Shown: in pieces, positions 7,942 to 16,999 of the stretch
Layout of the letters: each line of letters opens with the position of its first letter
Numbering within the stretch: the stretch's first letter is position 1
Assembly (NCBI RefSeq): GCF_036880985.1
Contig: NZ_JBAJNO010000009.1
Location: forward strand, 3,198,501 to 3,262,500
Length of the DNA: 64,000 bases
Reading direction: 5' to 3'
Source: Limibacter armeniacum
GTDB lineage: Bacteria; Bacteroidota; Bacteroidia; Cytophagales; Flammeovirgaceae
Notes under the pieces: generated by a model
Told to the model about the DNA's origin: nothing
What the model saw: the letters and a program-made list of their open reading frames with translations, nothing else
The model's database searches: none
Program-made: the position numbers and the translations under genes

Positions 7942-9333
7942 ATGAAAGTAGAGCAGCTTTATACGAAATGTCTTTCAGAAGCATCTTACATCATTATCTC
8001 AGATGGGGAAGCGGCTGTTGTAGACCCTATTCGTGAGTCAGCACCATATCTGGCAATTGCGAAGGAGCATAATGCATCCATCAAATACATATTGGAAACA
8101 CACTTCCACGCTGATTTTGTATCAGGTCACTTAGAGCTTGCGAAGCAAACAGGTGCAACTATAGTGTATGGTCCAAATGCAAACCCATCCTATGATGTAC
8201 ATGTAGCAAAGGATGAAGAAACCTTTTCATTGGGAAATGCAACAATTCAAGTGTTACATACACCAGGACATACATTAGAGTCCTCAAGCTTTTTATTGAA
8301 GGATGAAGCAGGGAATGACCATGCTGTATTTACAGGCGACACCTTATTTGTTGGAGAAGTAGGAAGACCAGACCTTGCTGTTAATCAGGATATATCCAGA
8401 GAAGATTTGGCTAGTATGCTTTATGATTCACTGAATACAAAGATAAAGTCATTGAGTGATGAGGTCATTGTATATCCTGAACATGGAGCAGGCTCTGCGT
8501 GTGGAAAGAATATTGGAAAAGAGAATAGCAGTACAATCGGTGAGCAGAAGCAAAGCAATTATGCGTTGCAAGACATGTCACGTGAGCAGTTTGTAGCAAA
8601 ACTGACAGATGGTTTGGTGGCGCCGCCTGCTTATTTCTTTGAAGATGCCAAAATCAATAAGCAAGGCTATAAACCTTTGGATGAAGTATTTTCAGCCAAT
8701 ATGAATGGATTGTCTCTTGAAGAAGTAGAAAAGGCACAGAATAAAGGTGCCTTGGTATTGGATGCCCGTACTCCAGACGAATTTGAAAAAGGGTTTGTGA
8801 AAGGTGCACTGAATATAGGATTGAATGGTCAGTTTGCTATTTGGGTCGGTACGATGGTAGATATCAAAAGAGAGCTGATCATTGTAGCCAAAGATATTGA
8901 GCAAGTAAGGGAGACGGTGACAAGACTGGCGCGTATTGGTTATGAAAATGTACTTGGTTACCTTGAGGGGGGCTTTGGGGCTTGGGAATTTGCCAAAAAA
9001 CCGATTGATACAGTAGATTCCATTTCAGCAGCTGAGGCTGTTAAGGAAATGAAGCGAATGAGTGATGTGACATTGGATGTAAGAGAACCGGGAGAAGTAG
9101 AAAAAGCCCATATTGATGGAGCGAAGGTAATCAGGCTTCAGGAGTTACTACACCGTCATTCGGAGTTGGATAAAGAAACGACAGGCTATCTTGTTCATTG
9201 TGGTGGTGGTTACCGTTCAATGATTGCGGTTTCATTGTTGAAGCAGTTAGGTTTTACGCACCTTAAGAATATCAAAGGAGGTTTTGCTGCATTGGAAAAA
9301 GAACATGCACCGATTGTATTTGGAAAAAAATAA
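7942..9333 (+). CDS. CstB-like persulfide dioxygenase-rhodanese fusion
   Basis: A 463-residue enzyme with an N-terminal metallo-beta-lactamase-fold persulfide dioxygenase (about residues 1-240) and two rhodanese modules. The metal site is seen as HFHADFVSGH (residues 54-63), a GH near 110 and GDTLF near 131. The first rhodanese module (about 265-355) lacks a cysteine in its active loop, while the second (about 365-460) has CGGGYR with Cys at about 420. This is the layout of CstB, which oxidises low-molecular-weight persulfides and makes thiosulfate for sulfide detoxification. A rhodanese gene follows 18 bases later in the same direction. Confidence 0.88.
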   Translation: MKVEQLYTKCLSEASYIIISDGEAAVVDPIRESAPYLAIAKEHNASIKYILETHFHADFVSGHLELAKQTGATIVYGPNANPSYDVHVAKDEETFSLGNATIQVLHTPGHTLESSSFLLKDEAGNDHAVFTGDTLFVGEVGRPDLAVNQDISREDLASMLYDSLNTKIKSLSDEVIVYPEHGAGSACGKNIGKENSSTIGEQKQSNYALQDMSREQFVAKLTDGLVAPPAYFFEDAKINKQGYKPLDEVFSANMNGLSLEEVEKAQNKGALVLDARTPDEFEKGFVKGALNIGLNGQFAIWVGTMVDIKRELIIVAKDIEQVRETVTRLARIGYENVLGYLEGGFGAWEFAKKPIDTVDSISAAEAVKEMKRMSDVTLDVREPGEVEKAHIDGAKVIRLQELLHRHSELDKETTGYLVHCGGGYRSMIAVSLLKQLGFTHLKNIKGGFAALEKEHAPIVFGKK

Positions 9334-9351
9334 ACACCTGAAATCATCTCA

Positions 9352-9699
9352 ATGCTAGAATTTATCAAAAACCTGTTTGGAGGAGATCAAGGCTTCGAGA
9401 CTTTGGATGACGAAGCTTTTGCAGAAAAACTGAAAGGAACAGAGAAACCTATAATTCTTGATGTAAGATCAAGAATGGAACATAAGGAGGAAAAACTTCA
9501 CAATGCATTGAACATAGATGTGATGAGTCCTAATTTTGTAGAGCGACTCAAGCATATGGATAAAGACAAGCCTTATTTTGTGTATTGCAAATCGGGTAAT
9601 CGAAGCAAGAGAGCTTGCAAAATGATGGCTAAAGAAGGCTTTACGGAGCTGTATAACCTGAAAGGTGGCATTATAGCTTGGTCAGGGAAAACCGTTTAA
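9352..9699 (+). CDS. Single-domain rhodanese (sulfurtransferase)
   Basis: A 115-residue rhodanese that would carry sulfane sulfur on its active cysteine. The active loop reads CKSGNRS with Cys at 79; DVRS precedes it near 37-40 and the family's closing GGI-AW motif is present. There is no signal peptide. It follows the CstB-like gene by 18 bases, so the two are probably co-transcribed and share persulfide chemistry. A terminator follows. Confidence 0.88.
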   Translation: MLEFIKNLFGGDQGFETLDDEAFAEKLKGTEKPIILDVRSRMEHKEEKLHNALNIDVMSPNFVERLKHMDKDKPYFVYCKSGNRSKRACKMMAKEGFTELYNLKGGIIAWSGKTV

Positions 9700-9724
9700 A
9701 ATATGATGTCATAAAGGCTTTTAA

Positions 9725-9755
9725 AAACTCTTCCAGTAACAGGAAGAGTTTTTTA
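9725..9755 (+). terminator. Intrinsic terminator after the sulfide-oxidation genes
   Basis: AACTCTTCC and GGAAGAGTT pair perfectly over 9 bp around a 7-base loop, followed by a T-run. Confidence 0.87.
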
Positions 9756-9901
9756 TTGATTAAAAAATCATGATCGTAACAACCAGTGTCAGGTTTAAAG
9801 CGTATATGATTTTTAATATTAATAATACTCGGGTTGTACTATTTAGGGATAAATTACCTGAAATGGATCAGAAATAGATTTTAGCAGGACATACATTTTA
9901 C

Positions 9902-10848
9902 TTAAATTAATTCAAGTTGCGTTTGATTTTCCTACCAAGCGACATTTTCGATTGTATAGGCAAAAATGAATAAGAAAATTTTAATGATGAAACCCTGTGG
10001 CGTGACAGCATGAATATGCTTAGGGAACTTGGCTGTAATACCACTGAATGTGGTTTCCACCCTCTTCCTCAAGACCTTCTTGATAAAGGCTTGCCAAGGC
10101 TCATCCTTTCGTTTTGCATTCGATTTCCGGTCGGCCAAAATGCGAATGTTTTCGCATTCGGCATAAAGGTCTTCCAGATCGTAATCGGTGAAGGCGGCAT
10201 CCCCATACAGGGAACTTCCTTCCGGAATTTCAAGGTTCATGGATTGAAACCCCGTTATATCATGGACTGAACCCGCCATAAGAAAATACTGGACAGGAAT
10301 GCCCGAAGATGTGGTAATTAACATCACCTTGAATCCATAGAAGTACTCCCTCTTGGAGGAATTATAGCCTCTGTAGGGTTCACCTCGCAGGATTCTGCAT
10401 CGGGGGATACGGATATTCCGGCAGACAGCTACAGGAAAACTGTCTATGAGGTAATCCCCGCTAGTGTTGAGCTCCATCAGGGTTTTGCCCAATGCCGAGA
10501 AGATAAATAAGATCGTCTCAAACAAACCGTGAAGCCTGCGATTGAACCCGGACTTATCAATGGGCTTAAAGCCATGATGCGCTTTCAGGTACTCCAGAGA
10601 TTGTACCATGTTGCCACCGAAATGGGCACATGCCAGCAGGGCCGAGGTAATGATCTGGCTGTCGGACATCCGACGCTGTCTAGGCTCTTTGAGCTTAGTT
10701 GCTTTCAGGTAATCATCTACAAAACAGTAGATGCATACGGTATTTTCATTGATGGTTGCCATTGGACAGGTGTGTTTGGTGCTCTTCATCCTAAACAACA
10801 CCTTCCATGGTAACCTGATTTATAAAGTGCAACTTGAGTTAAATTAAT
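9902..10848. mobile_element. Complete IS982-type insertion sequence with target duplication
   Basis: The element spans about 9911-10838 (some 928 bases) and holds one transposase gene on the minus strand. Its ends are inverted repeats: TCAAGTTGCGTTTGAT from 9912, and on the other strand TCAAGTTGCACTTTAT from 10837. TTAAATTAAT occurs directly outside both ends (9902-9911 and 10839-10848), a target duplication of 9-10 bp; the exact length is ambiguous by one base. The intact duplication and open transposase frame suggest a recent insertion. It lies between a terminator and the TerB-like gene and breaks no visible gene. Confidence 0.88.
9932..10801 (-). CDS. IS982-family transposase
   Basis: A 289-residue DDE transposase. 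Family marks are IDSFPVAVCRNIRIPRC (first catalytic Asp), the YYGFK-type motif seen here as YFYGFKVMLITT, a GDAAFTDYDLE block with the second Asp, and a final RKRVETTFSGI segment with the Glu. The length is normal and the frame unbroken, so it may be active. It fills most of the insertion sequence. Confidence 0.9.
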   Translation of the reverse strand: MLFRMKSTKHTCPMATINENTVCIYCFVDDYLKATKLKEPRQRRMSDSQIITSALLACAHFGGNMVQSLEYLKAHHGFKPIDKSGFNRRLHGLFETILFIFSALGKTLMELNTSGDYLIDSFPVAVCRNIRIPRCRILRGEPYRGYNSSKREYFYGFKVMLITTSSGIPVQYFLMAGSVHDITGFQSMNLEIPEGSSLYGDAAFTDYDLEDLYAECENIRILADRKSNAKRKDEPWQAFIKKVLRKRVETTFSGITAKFPKHIHAVTPQGFIIKIFLFIFAYTIENVAW

Positions 10849-10959
10849 AGAGAAGCCCAGTATTACGTACTGTCAAAATAGGTGACTACTCAGTTTATAG
10901 CCCATAAAAAAGTCAGGATAGCACCTGCCATATTTAAAAACTAAAACCAAATTCCAACA

Positions 10960-11946
10960 ATGACAACAGCATTGATCCAAGCCTCTCCTTTGGCTTCATT
11001 AATCTATGATAAAAAGCATGAACAACAGAAAGACAAATGGATAAGTTATGCCTATGCTTTACTGACAATTGCTGGTGCTGATGGAGAAGTTTCTGATAAA
11101 GAAATGGAATGGATGCTCAACGAATTTATGGAAGAGCTGAAGGCTACTGATGAGCAGAAGCAGCTGGTGATCGGTTTTGACTATAAGAATGCAGACCTTA
11201 ATAAACTCTTGGCTGATATAAAGATCGATCTGCCTGTTAATTTTAAGCGCGCATTGGTATACGATGCTGTACAAATGGCAAGAGCAGACCAAGATTATGC
11301 ACCTGAAGAAAAAGAAGCTGTTATAAGGCTTGCTGAAAGCCTTGGTGTGCCGTTTTATCTGGCTCGGACGATTGAAGGGTTGGTTAATACAGAAAAGTCT
11401 CTAGAATTGACACGAAAATCAATTTTTGAAGTAGAGGAGTCTTCATATGTGACTGTGGGAAATGAACGACCTTTACAACCTGAATTTAGAATGGCATCTG
11501 TGATAGATAGGCATATTTTGGGAATGCATTATACCAGCGATAAGACTCAGCGTAATTATGGTTATGCTTTGATGATGGTAGCAGGAGCTGACAGGGAAAT
11601 TTCTATTCAGGAAAAGAAGTGGTTCAAGGATGAGTTTGCTATACTTTCCGATATGCCAACTCATATTATCGAGGATGTCCTTTCTTTTGATTATAAGGAA
11701 GGAAACCTTTACAATATTATAGATGAAATGGAAGTGGATATTTCCATCAACTTTTCACGTACGCTGCTTTATAATGCCATTAAAATGGCCCGAGCAGATA
11801 TGAATTATCCCCAAACTGAACGCGATGCAGCGAATCATGCAGCTCGTGTATTGGGTATTCCAGAAGATATTGCTCGCACCATTGAATACTTGGTTGATAC
11901 TGAACAGAAGATTGCCAGTATGCGAAAAACCCTTTTTGAGATGTAA
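10960..11946 (+). CDS. Protein with two tandem TerB-like domains
   Basis: A 328-residue soluble protein of two repeated alpha-helical TerB-like domains (about residues 20-155 and 185-325). Each opens with an acidic metal-binding-type pattern, ITIAGADGEVSDKE in the first and MVAGADREISIQE in the second, and each ends with an ARxLGxP-(F/E)xxARTIExLV(N/D)TE block. TerB proteins are linked to tellurite resistance and to membrane-associated stress complexes, but no other ter gene is nearby. Its function is unknown. It converges on a small membrane protein gene 9 bases downstream. Confidence 0.75.
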   Translation: MTTALIQASPLASLIYDKKHEQQKDKWISYAYALLTIAGADGEVSDKEMEWMLNEFMEELKATDEQKQLVIGFDYKNADLNKLLADIKIDLPVNFKRALVYDAVQMARADQDYAPEEKEAVIRLAESLGVPFYLARTIEGLVNTEKSLELTRKSIFEVEESSYVTVGNERPLQPEFRMASVIDRHILGMHYTSDKTQRNYGYALMMVAGADREISIQEKKWFKDEFAILSDMPTHIIEDVLSFDYKEGNLYNIIDEMEVDISINFSRTLLYNAIKMARADMNYPQTERDAANHAARVLGIPEDIARTIEYLVDTEQKIASMRKTLFEM

Positions 11947-11957
11947 AAAGAGTTTTT
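11925..11957. terminator. Bidirectional terminator at converging gene ends
   Basis: AAAAACCCTTTTT and AAAAAGAGTTTTT pair with one mismatch around a 7-base loop, giving A-runs and T-runs on both sides. It overlaps the last codons of the TerB-like gene and the end of the small membrane gene. Confidence 0.55.
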
Positions 11958-12150
11958 ATTTGAGGCTGTTCATGACCTTGAAAATTACTCTGACAATATA
12001 AGCTACCAATAAGATAACCATCATGCCTTGCAGGTAATTGGCAAGTGTCATTTCTTCATCAAGCCAATACATAATTCCTGTATAGGCTGCAGTGTATATT
12101 ACAGCAGATTTTAGTAAGTAAACTAGTTCAGAAATGAAGTTGAATTTCAT
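11956..12150 (-). CDS. Small membrane protein, 64 residues
   Basis: A 64-residue protein with two hydrophobic segments (about residues 8-28 and 36-58) split by an acidic WLDEEMT turn. I do not recognise a family. It is the last gene of the leftward coaX-lptC group and follows another small membrane protein by 21 bases, supporting co-transcription. A paired role in the envelope is possible but unproven. Confidence 0.6.
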   Translation of the reverse strand: MKFNFISELVYLLKSAVIYTAAYTGIMYWLDEEMTLANYLQGMMVILLVAYIVRVIFKVMNSLK

Positions 12151-12171
12151 AGTTGGTTGGTGTTAGTCTGT

Positions 12172-12351
12172 TTATTTGTTCTTATTCTTTCCCTTCTCCT
12201 CATTTTTTTTGTTGATGTACTGCAATAGTAGTACACAAATACCGGAAAGCATAAATAACCAATAACTTGCCCCGATTCCATAGTAAAATGATTGGTGTAC
12301 CCCAATTACAAATGCTGCTGTACCAAAGGCGATAATGACTGCTTTTTTCAT
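12172..12351 (-). CDS. Small membrane protein, 59 residues
   Basis: This short reading frame encodes MKKAVIIAFG at its start, two hydrophobic helices (about residues 4-20 and 30-45) and a lysine-rich tail ending KKNEEKGKNKNK. No family is recognised. It lies 72 bases after lptC and 21 bases before the 64-residue membrane gene on the same strand. The composition (hydrophobic helices and positive tail) and conserved-looking start make it a likely real gene. Confidence 0.62.
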   Translation of the reverse strand: MKKAVIIAFGTAAFVIGVHQSFYYGIGASYWLFMLSGICVLLLQYINKKNEEKGKNKNK

Positions 12352-12384
12352 AACATTTTAGACCTTCCCTCTTTTATCCAATAA

Positions 12385-12404
12385 CGCCACCTATAAAGGC
12401 GGCG
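12385..12404 (-). terminator. Hairpin between lptC and the small membrane genes
   Basis: Read on the minus strand, CGCCGCC and GGTGGCG form a 7-bp stem with one G-U pair and a 6-base loop; on the plus strand the same position would be an A-C mismatch. This indicates a structure of the leftward transcript. No strong T-run follows, so partial termination or transcript protection is likelier than a full stop. Confidence 0.5.
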
Positions 12405-12423
12405 CTTTTATAACCTTTTTATT

Positions 12424-12957
12424 TTATTCAGAAATTGTACCCGTAATATTCTGAATTTCATAGTCATCAGGATCATTTTGGTTAGCTTTCATTCCTACTC
12501 CAAAAGTAGTAGCTCCCTCTGTAGTGATCTTTACGCTGTCATCCGTAAAAATGTCACCACTTTCATTGTTGAAATTCAATAGGTTGGTTTCTAATTTCTG
12601 CCCTTTGTTTTTGTCATTCAGTACGACATTCCCCATTGCTCTGTATAGGTGATCCTTGTAAAAGTAGATAGCACTGTCAGCGACTAGAGTTGACTGCTCT
12701 TTTCCATCCTGATTAAAAGTAGTGATAAAGATACCTTCAGGGTAACGCTCGTTGCCATCTGTAAAACGCATCTGTACCTTTGCTTCCATTTTCATCTTGA
12801 GTTTGGTGTCCTCAGTATAGATGGTAGTCGCATTTTTAGCCATGTATTCTGGCGCATTCGGATCAAGCTTTTGTGACAGATCGTCTTTTTTCTTGGTAGT
12901 AGAGCAGGCAGTAATTCCTGCAGCTATAATCAGTATGAAGAATGTTAGTTTTTTCAT
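12424..12957 (-). CDS. lptC: LptC-like lipopolysaccharide export protein
   Basis: A 177-residue lipoprotein with a signal peptide and lipobox ITAC (Cys near residue 18), followed by an LptC-like beta-jellyroll with the GNVVLND and FTDDSVKI strands. LptC receives lipopolysaccharide from LptB2FG and passes it to LptA. The start at 12957 is chosen because MKKLTFFILII opens a proper signal peptide; a longer frame from 13002 would place 15 residues before it. It sits in the coaX-barrel-TPR-lptC order that I recall from Cytophagales. Confidence 0.78.
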   Translation of the reverse strand: MKKLTFFILIIAAGITACSTTKKKDDLSQKLDPNAPEYMAKNATTIYTEDTKLKMKMEAKVQMRFTDGNERYPEGIFITTFNQDGKEQSTLVADSAIYFYKDHLYRAMGNVVLNDKNKGQKLETNLLNFNNESGDIFTDDSVKITTEGATTFGVGMKANQNDPDDYEIQNITGTISE

Positions 12958-13197
12958 AAAGGATTCAACTAAGATATGTAACCAATGGTTATGAAGAGGC
13001 AAAAATAATCAGATTGGAATGAATTGAAACACTGAATAGATTTAATTCCTTTCATTCGCACTGATAGCCACTGTAATTCTCTAAGAAAAAGAGTACTATA
13101 AGAGCTTGCAAAAGCCCTTATGAACGCCTCTAAAAGTATAAATTCCTGTTTATAGGAACTATTCCTTAACTTTTTTTATAAGCAAGAAATATGGTGG

Positions 13198-13242
13198 CAG
13201 AAAAAGAAAGGCTCTGATCTACACAATGGAAGATCAGAGCCT
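13198..13242 (-). terminator. Intrinsic terminator of the TPR gene (leftward)
   Basis: AGGCTCTGATCT and AGATCAGAGCCT form a perfect 12-bp stem with a 10-base loop; on the minus strand it is followed by TTCTTTTTCT. It would end the coaX-barrel-TPR transcript before lptC. Confidence 0.8.
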
Positions 13243-13270
13243 CTGTATATTTTATTTATCTAAAGATAAA

Positions 13271-14905
13271 TTATGGTCTCTTGCGAAGAACAGTAGTTCC
13301 ACCAATCCAGCAACCAACGCTGATAGGTTTTCCTACTTCATAACCTTTAGATGCCATCTGGAAGATGTCAGACATCGCAGGGAATTGCTCTTGTGCTTTA
13401 GCCATCTTAGAGCTGTTACCAGCTTTAGAGTACATATCGTAAGCGGCCAAGTAACATGCTCTTGTCTTCACTTCGTCCTGTACATCGAAACAGTCCTTGT
13501 AAGAGTTCATGTAAAGGTCACCGATAAATGTGTAAGCCTCACCAGCAACTGAAGAGTCAGTTTTAGCAGCATCCATTGCAACGTTTCTTGCAGCCGCTTT
13601 ACCGTCTTTTCTCAGTGTCAGTCTTGCAATGTCAAGCATTACTTCAGCTTTCTTAGCAGGGTTGTCTTCGTAAAGGTCAGCTGCTTTTTGTTTCCACTCA
13701 AGTGCTTTTGCAATATCATCCTGAGAAAGGTACTTAGAACCGATTACTGAAGCAGTACCAGGATCTTTAGTGTCGTTGAATACAGTGATAGCTGCAGGCA
13801 AGAAGTATGGATTATCTGTACACTTCTCTTTCAAGCTAAACTGGATAATTCTCTTAGCTAGTTTAGTGTCTTCTGGGTTGGCATCAAGCTGAGGTCCCAT
13901 TTTCTTCTCGATAAAATCGCAGTCTACTTGTACGATTGTAGGAAGAATTTTATTCAACACCTGCTGAGTTCTTTCCCAAGAAGCTTTATCTCTATCGTTT
14001 TTAGCGTTTTCGATATTGTACTCAGTCACTTCAGACAGCTCGTCATATTTGTTTAGGAACCAGTCTTCATCGTAGTCACCGTACTTCTTGAAATCAGGGT
14101 CAGTGTTTTTGAACTCTTCTTTCAGTTTAGCCAACTCAGCTTTCGCATTTTCTACGTTTTGCTTCGCTGTAGCTCCTTGTTGCTCATCTTTAATAAGAGG
14201 CTCCCATGTCAAGATAGCTGACATTTGCTTCTTATATCCGTCTGAGTTTTTGAACTTGATCGAAGCATTTTTGTTGCTGGCAGCCAACTGGTAAGATATT
14301 ACAGCGTGCGCTGTAACGTTTCTTGACTCAGCTTTTTCTTTGCCTTCGATTTCAGCAATCTTTTCGTAGAACTCCAAGTATTCAGGCAAGTTGTTTTTGA
14401 ACTCGTCTCTGTCTTTCATGAAGTCATATACGACAGTTGCTTTCTTTGACAGGTTGTCATTTTCGTCACCGAAGTAACGGATTCTGTCATCATAAAGCTT
14501 CAGGATTTTATCCTGATACTCTCTCTGCTTGGCTGTGTCTTTTGCTTTTTCAGCGTTACGCTCAAGCTTTGTATAAAGGTTTAGTGAGTAAGCATACAAG
14601 TTTTCGTGCAGGTAAGGCACGCTATCCAGCAACCAGTTCAGGCTGTTTAATAAGTCTGGATTCTTGTAGTCTTTTGCTTTATACAAGTCAGTAAAGTACG
14701 TGTACTTTGACTTAGCAGTTGTTACATCTTCACCCCAGCAATAGCCTCTGCTATCACAGCCTTTTTTAGTTGAGCCATCAGCAGCTGCTGCTTCAGTGAA
14801 TTCATTTGCTTTTGCTTGTGCGTCACCGCCTTCCTCTTGAGCGTACGTCAATTGTGCAGTACCCAAAAGCAAAGCCATCAAAAGGAAACTTCTGAACTTT
14901 TTCAT
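13271..14905 (-). CDS. Exported TPR-type protein
   Basis: A 544-residue periplasmic or surface protein with a signal peptide (about residues 1-22, ending TYAQ), then mostly alpha-helical repeats of TPR type. It contains several cysteines, including GCDSRGYC near residue 50 and DCFDVQ and ACYLAA near 490, suggesting disulfides outside the cytoplasm. It is the third gene of the group coaX, barrel protein, this gene; the barrel gene ends 20 bases upstream. No enzymatic motif is visible. The start is the ATG at 14905. Confidence 0.75.
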   Translation of the reverse strand: MKKFRSFLLMALLLGTAQLTYAQEEGGDAQAKANEFTEAAAADGSTKKGCDSRGYCWGEDVTTAKSKYTYFTDLYKAKDYKNPDLLNSLNWLLDSVPYLHENLYAYSLNLYTKLERNAEKAKDTAKQREYQDKILKLYDDRIRYFGDENDNLSKKATVVYDFMKDRDEFKNNLPEYLEFYEKIAEIEGKEKAESRNVTAHAVISYQLAASNKNASIKFKNSDGYKKQMSAILTWEPLIKDEQQGATAKQNVENAKAELAKLKEEFKNTDPDFKKYGDYDEDWFLNKYDELSEVTEYNIENAKNDRDKASWERTQQVLNKILPTIVQVDCDFIEKKMGPQLDANPEDTKLAKRIIQFSLKEKCTDNPYFLPAAITVFNDTKDPGTASVIGSKYLSQDDIAKALEWKQKAADLYEDNPAKKAEVMLDIARLTLRKDGKAAARNVAMDAAKTDSSVAGEAYTFIGDLYMNSYKDCFDVQDEVKTRACYLAAYDMYSKAGNSSKMAKAQEQFPAMSDIFQMASKGYEVGKPISVGCWIGGTTVLRKRP

Positions 14906-14925
14906 GGTAAATGTCAATCTGTATT

Positions 14926-16272
14926 TTAGTTTACTCTTCTTTTAATGAACCAAGAAGGGTCATTAATTGTCAGTCCAAGTTGTAATTTGAAATACTCTTC
15001 TCTAAGTGCATTTTCATTTTGGCCTTCTGTCCAGCCATAGATACCTGTCATGGTTAGGGTAGAAGCTCCACCTCGCCCAATAGGTAGTGAAAATCCAGCA
15101 CTGAAGCTATAATCATCTAGCTTTAAAGCATCAGTTAATGTACTGCTGCTTTGAGCAGAAGAGATATATTTTTCATAGTTGAACTCTTCGTATTTGAAAC
15201 CAGCTCTTACTGTAATCCTTTTCCAGTAGTTGGAAGCAGATAAGTAGTCTGGAGTGTATTCGCCACCAATGCTAAGTCTTTGGCTATCTTTTAGCTGAAA
15301 ACCAGATGACGGTAGCGTATTATTATTCTTAATCAGGTCACTAGATGAAATACTTCTGTTTTCATAGTCAACACCGACGCTGTATTTACCCGTTTGTTCA
15401 AAGCTGGCTCCCATTGTAACCACTTGAGGAAAAACCTCTTTTAGGTCTGAGTTAGAGTCGAGCGTGTCAACATTAATGGCAACGTCACTGCTGTTCTTGA
15501 TGATCAAAGCTTGATCATACTTGAAGTTGTAATCCAGTTTTGGCTGCCATGTCGCACCGAAATTTAGCTTTTTAGCCTTGTCCTTATCACCAATTGGTTG
15601 AGTGTAAAGGAGACCAGGCTTGAATGTAAATTGGCGGTGGTTTATTCTTTCTAATTTAGTAACAATAAAATTGCTCTGACCATCCAATAGGGTCGAACTG
15701 AATTCTCTGTCAAGGTTACCAAATACATAACCAAGCTCTACTCCTAAGACAAGTCCTTTCCAGATATTGACACCGTGAGAGAAGTAAACTTGATTGAGAC
15801 CACCGTCTCCAGTTTCCTTTTTCTCATAGTAGTTAACAATTGCTCCTTGGTCATTTAGAAGCTCTACCTGATTGTTAACCTCGTAGTTAACAGTTGTCAT
15901 AGGTCTTAACCCTAATCCCATTGTCCAGTTTCTGCTTACAGGAAAGGCAAAGTTAAAATATGAGATACCTCCACCTATGTCAGACTGGCTAGGAAAGCCA
16001 CTTTCTTCCAGGTTACGTTGCTCCATGTAAAATGCAGCTTCGAACACTGTAAACTTATTGTGTGTCAACAGAGCAGGGTTAAGCAAGTTTGAAAACTGAT
16101 AGCTACCCATACTGACACCAACTCCACCCATTGCATTATTTCTCATGCTACCCAAGCCTAGGTAGTTTCCTTGCCCGAGAACAGTATATGGTGAATTAGC
16201 ACTTTGTGAAAAAGCGTTTTGTACTGAAAAAATAAGGGCTAATGCCGCTGCTATACTATATATCTTCTTCAT
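14926..16272 (-). CDS. Outer-membrane beta-barrel protein
   Basis: A 448-residue protein with a signal peptide (about 1-22, ending AFSQ) and alternating hydrophobic strands typical of an outer-membrane barrel of the FadL/OmpP1-like kind. N-terminal marks are YTVLGQGNYLGLGSMRNNAMGG and NLLNPALL, the GG-G and NPA pattern seen in such transport barrels of Bacteroidota. It overlaps the end of coaX by 17 bases. The substrate is unknown. Confidence 0.8.
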   Translation of the reverse strand: MKKIYSIAAALALIFSVQNAFSQSANSPYTVLGQGNYLGLGSMRNNAMGGVGVSMGSYQFSNLLNPALLTHNKFTVFEAAFYMEQRNLEESGFPSQSDIGGGISYFNFAFPVSRNWTMGLGLRPMTTVNYEVNNQVELLNDQGAIVNYYEKKETGDGGLNQVYFSHGVNIWKGLVLGVELGYVFGNLDREFSSTLLDGQSNFIVTKLERINHRQFTFKPGLLYTQPIGDKDKAKKLNFGATWQPKLDYNFKYDQALIIKNSSDVAINVDTLDSNSDLKEVFPQVVTMGASFEQTGKYSVGVDYENRSISSSDLIKNNNTLPSSGFQLKDSQRLSIGGEYTPDYLSASNYWKRITVRAGFKYEEFNYEKYISSAQSSSTLTDALKLDDYSFSAGFSLPIGRGGASTLTMTGIYGWTEGQNENALREEYFKLQLGLTINDPSWFIKRRVN

Positions 16273-16999
16273 TCGCTTGTAAGATTCTACTTAAGCCGTG
16301 GAGGACTAAATCACGGTTTGCAAAGATGTGAGGTTTTAAAGAAGATTCAAAAAAATTTGCATCTCCACCACATAGCAAAACCCTGATTGATTCAAATTTA
16401 TCTGTATATTTTTCTATAATTCCATTCATCTCAGCTGCAATACCGTTGACTACACCTGATAAAATACTACTATTGGTACTGTCTCCAATTAGTGGTACAG
16501 ATGCTACAGGTTCTACTAAAGGAAGCTTTGCAGTATAGTCATGGAGTGCTTTACAACGCATCTTCATGCCCGGGGAGATACCTCCTCCAAGATACTGTGC
16601 TTCTGATGTAATAAAGTCATAGGTAATGCAAGTTCCCATGTCAATGACCAAACAATGGTCATGAGGGAAAAATACTTTAGCTCCAACAACGGCTGCTAGC
16701 CTGTCTAAGCCAAGTGTTTTAGGTGTGCTGTATTGGTTTGTGATAGGAACATATGTCTCATGGGTAAATTCCAAAGTGCGGCATTGTTGACTCAGCTTCT
16801 GAAGTAACTGTTCTTTAGAAGCTCCGACATTAGAAATAATCACCCGTTGGGGACTGTGTTCTTCAATGAATAGTAAAACATCCTTCTCTTCAAGCTGACT
16901 TTTGGATAGCACTAACTGGTTGCCATCAAATAAGCCTACCTTTCCAAAGGTGTTTCCGAAGTCAATAACTGCGTTGAAATTTGGTTGAGATAGTTCCAT
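16256..16999 (-). CDS. coaX: Type III pantothenate kinase
   Basis: A 247-residue kinase that phosphorylates pantothenate, the first step of coenzyme A synthesis. The phosphate-binding motif is DFGNTFGKVG (residues 13-22), GLDRLAA lies near 98, VIDMGTCITYD near 119-129 and GGGISPGMKMR near 139-149, all typical of CoaX and unlike type I or II kinases. The length is normal. It heads a leftward operon and overlaps the next gene by 17 bases. Confidence 0.93.
   Translation of the reverse strand: MELSQPNFNAVIDFGNTFGKVGLFDGNQLVLSKSQLEEKDVLLFIEEHSPQRVIISNVGASKEQLLQKLSQQCRTLEFTHETYVPITNQYSTPKTLGLDRLAAVVGAKVFFPHDHCLVIDMGTCITYDFITSEAQYLGGGISPGMKMRCKALHDYTAKLPLVEPVASVPLIGDSTNSSILSGVVNGIAAEMNGIIEKYTDKFESIRVLLCGGDANFFESSLKPHIFANRDLVLHGLSRILQANEEDI

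Noticed and set aside
9740-9900. A gene broken by the IS982 insertion
   Set aside because: Joining the flanks across the target duplication gives AT-rich spacer with no reading frame of note.
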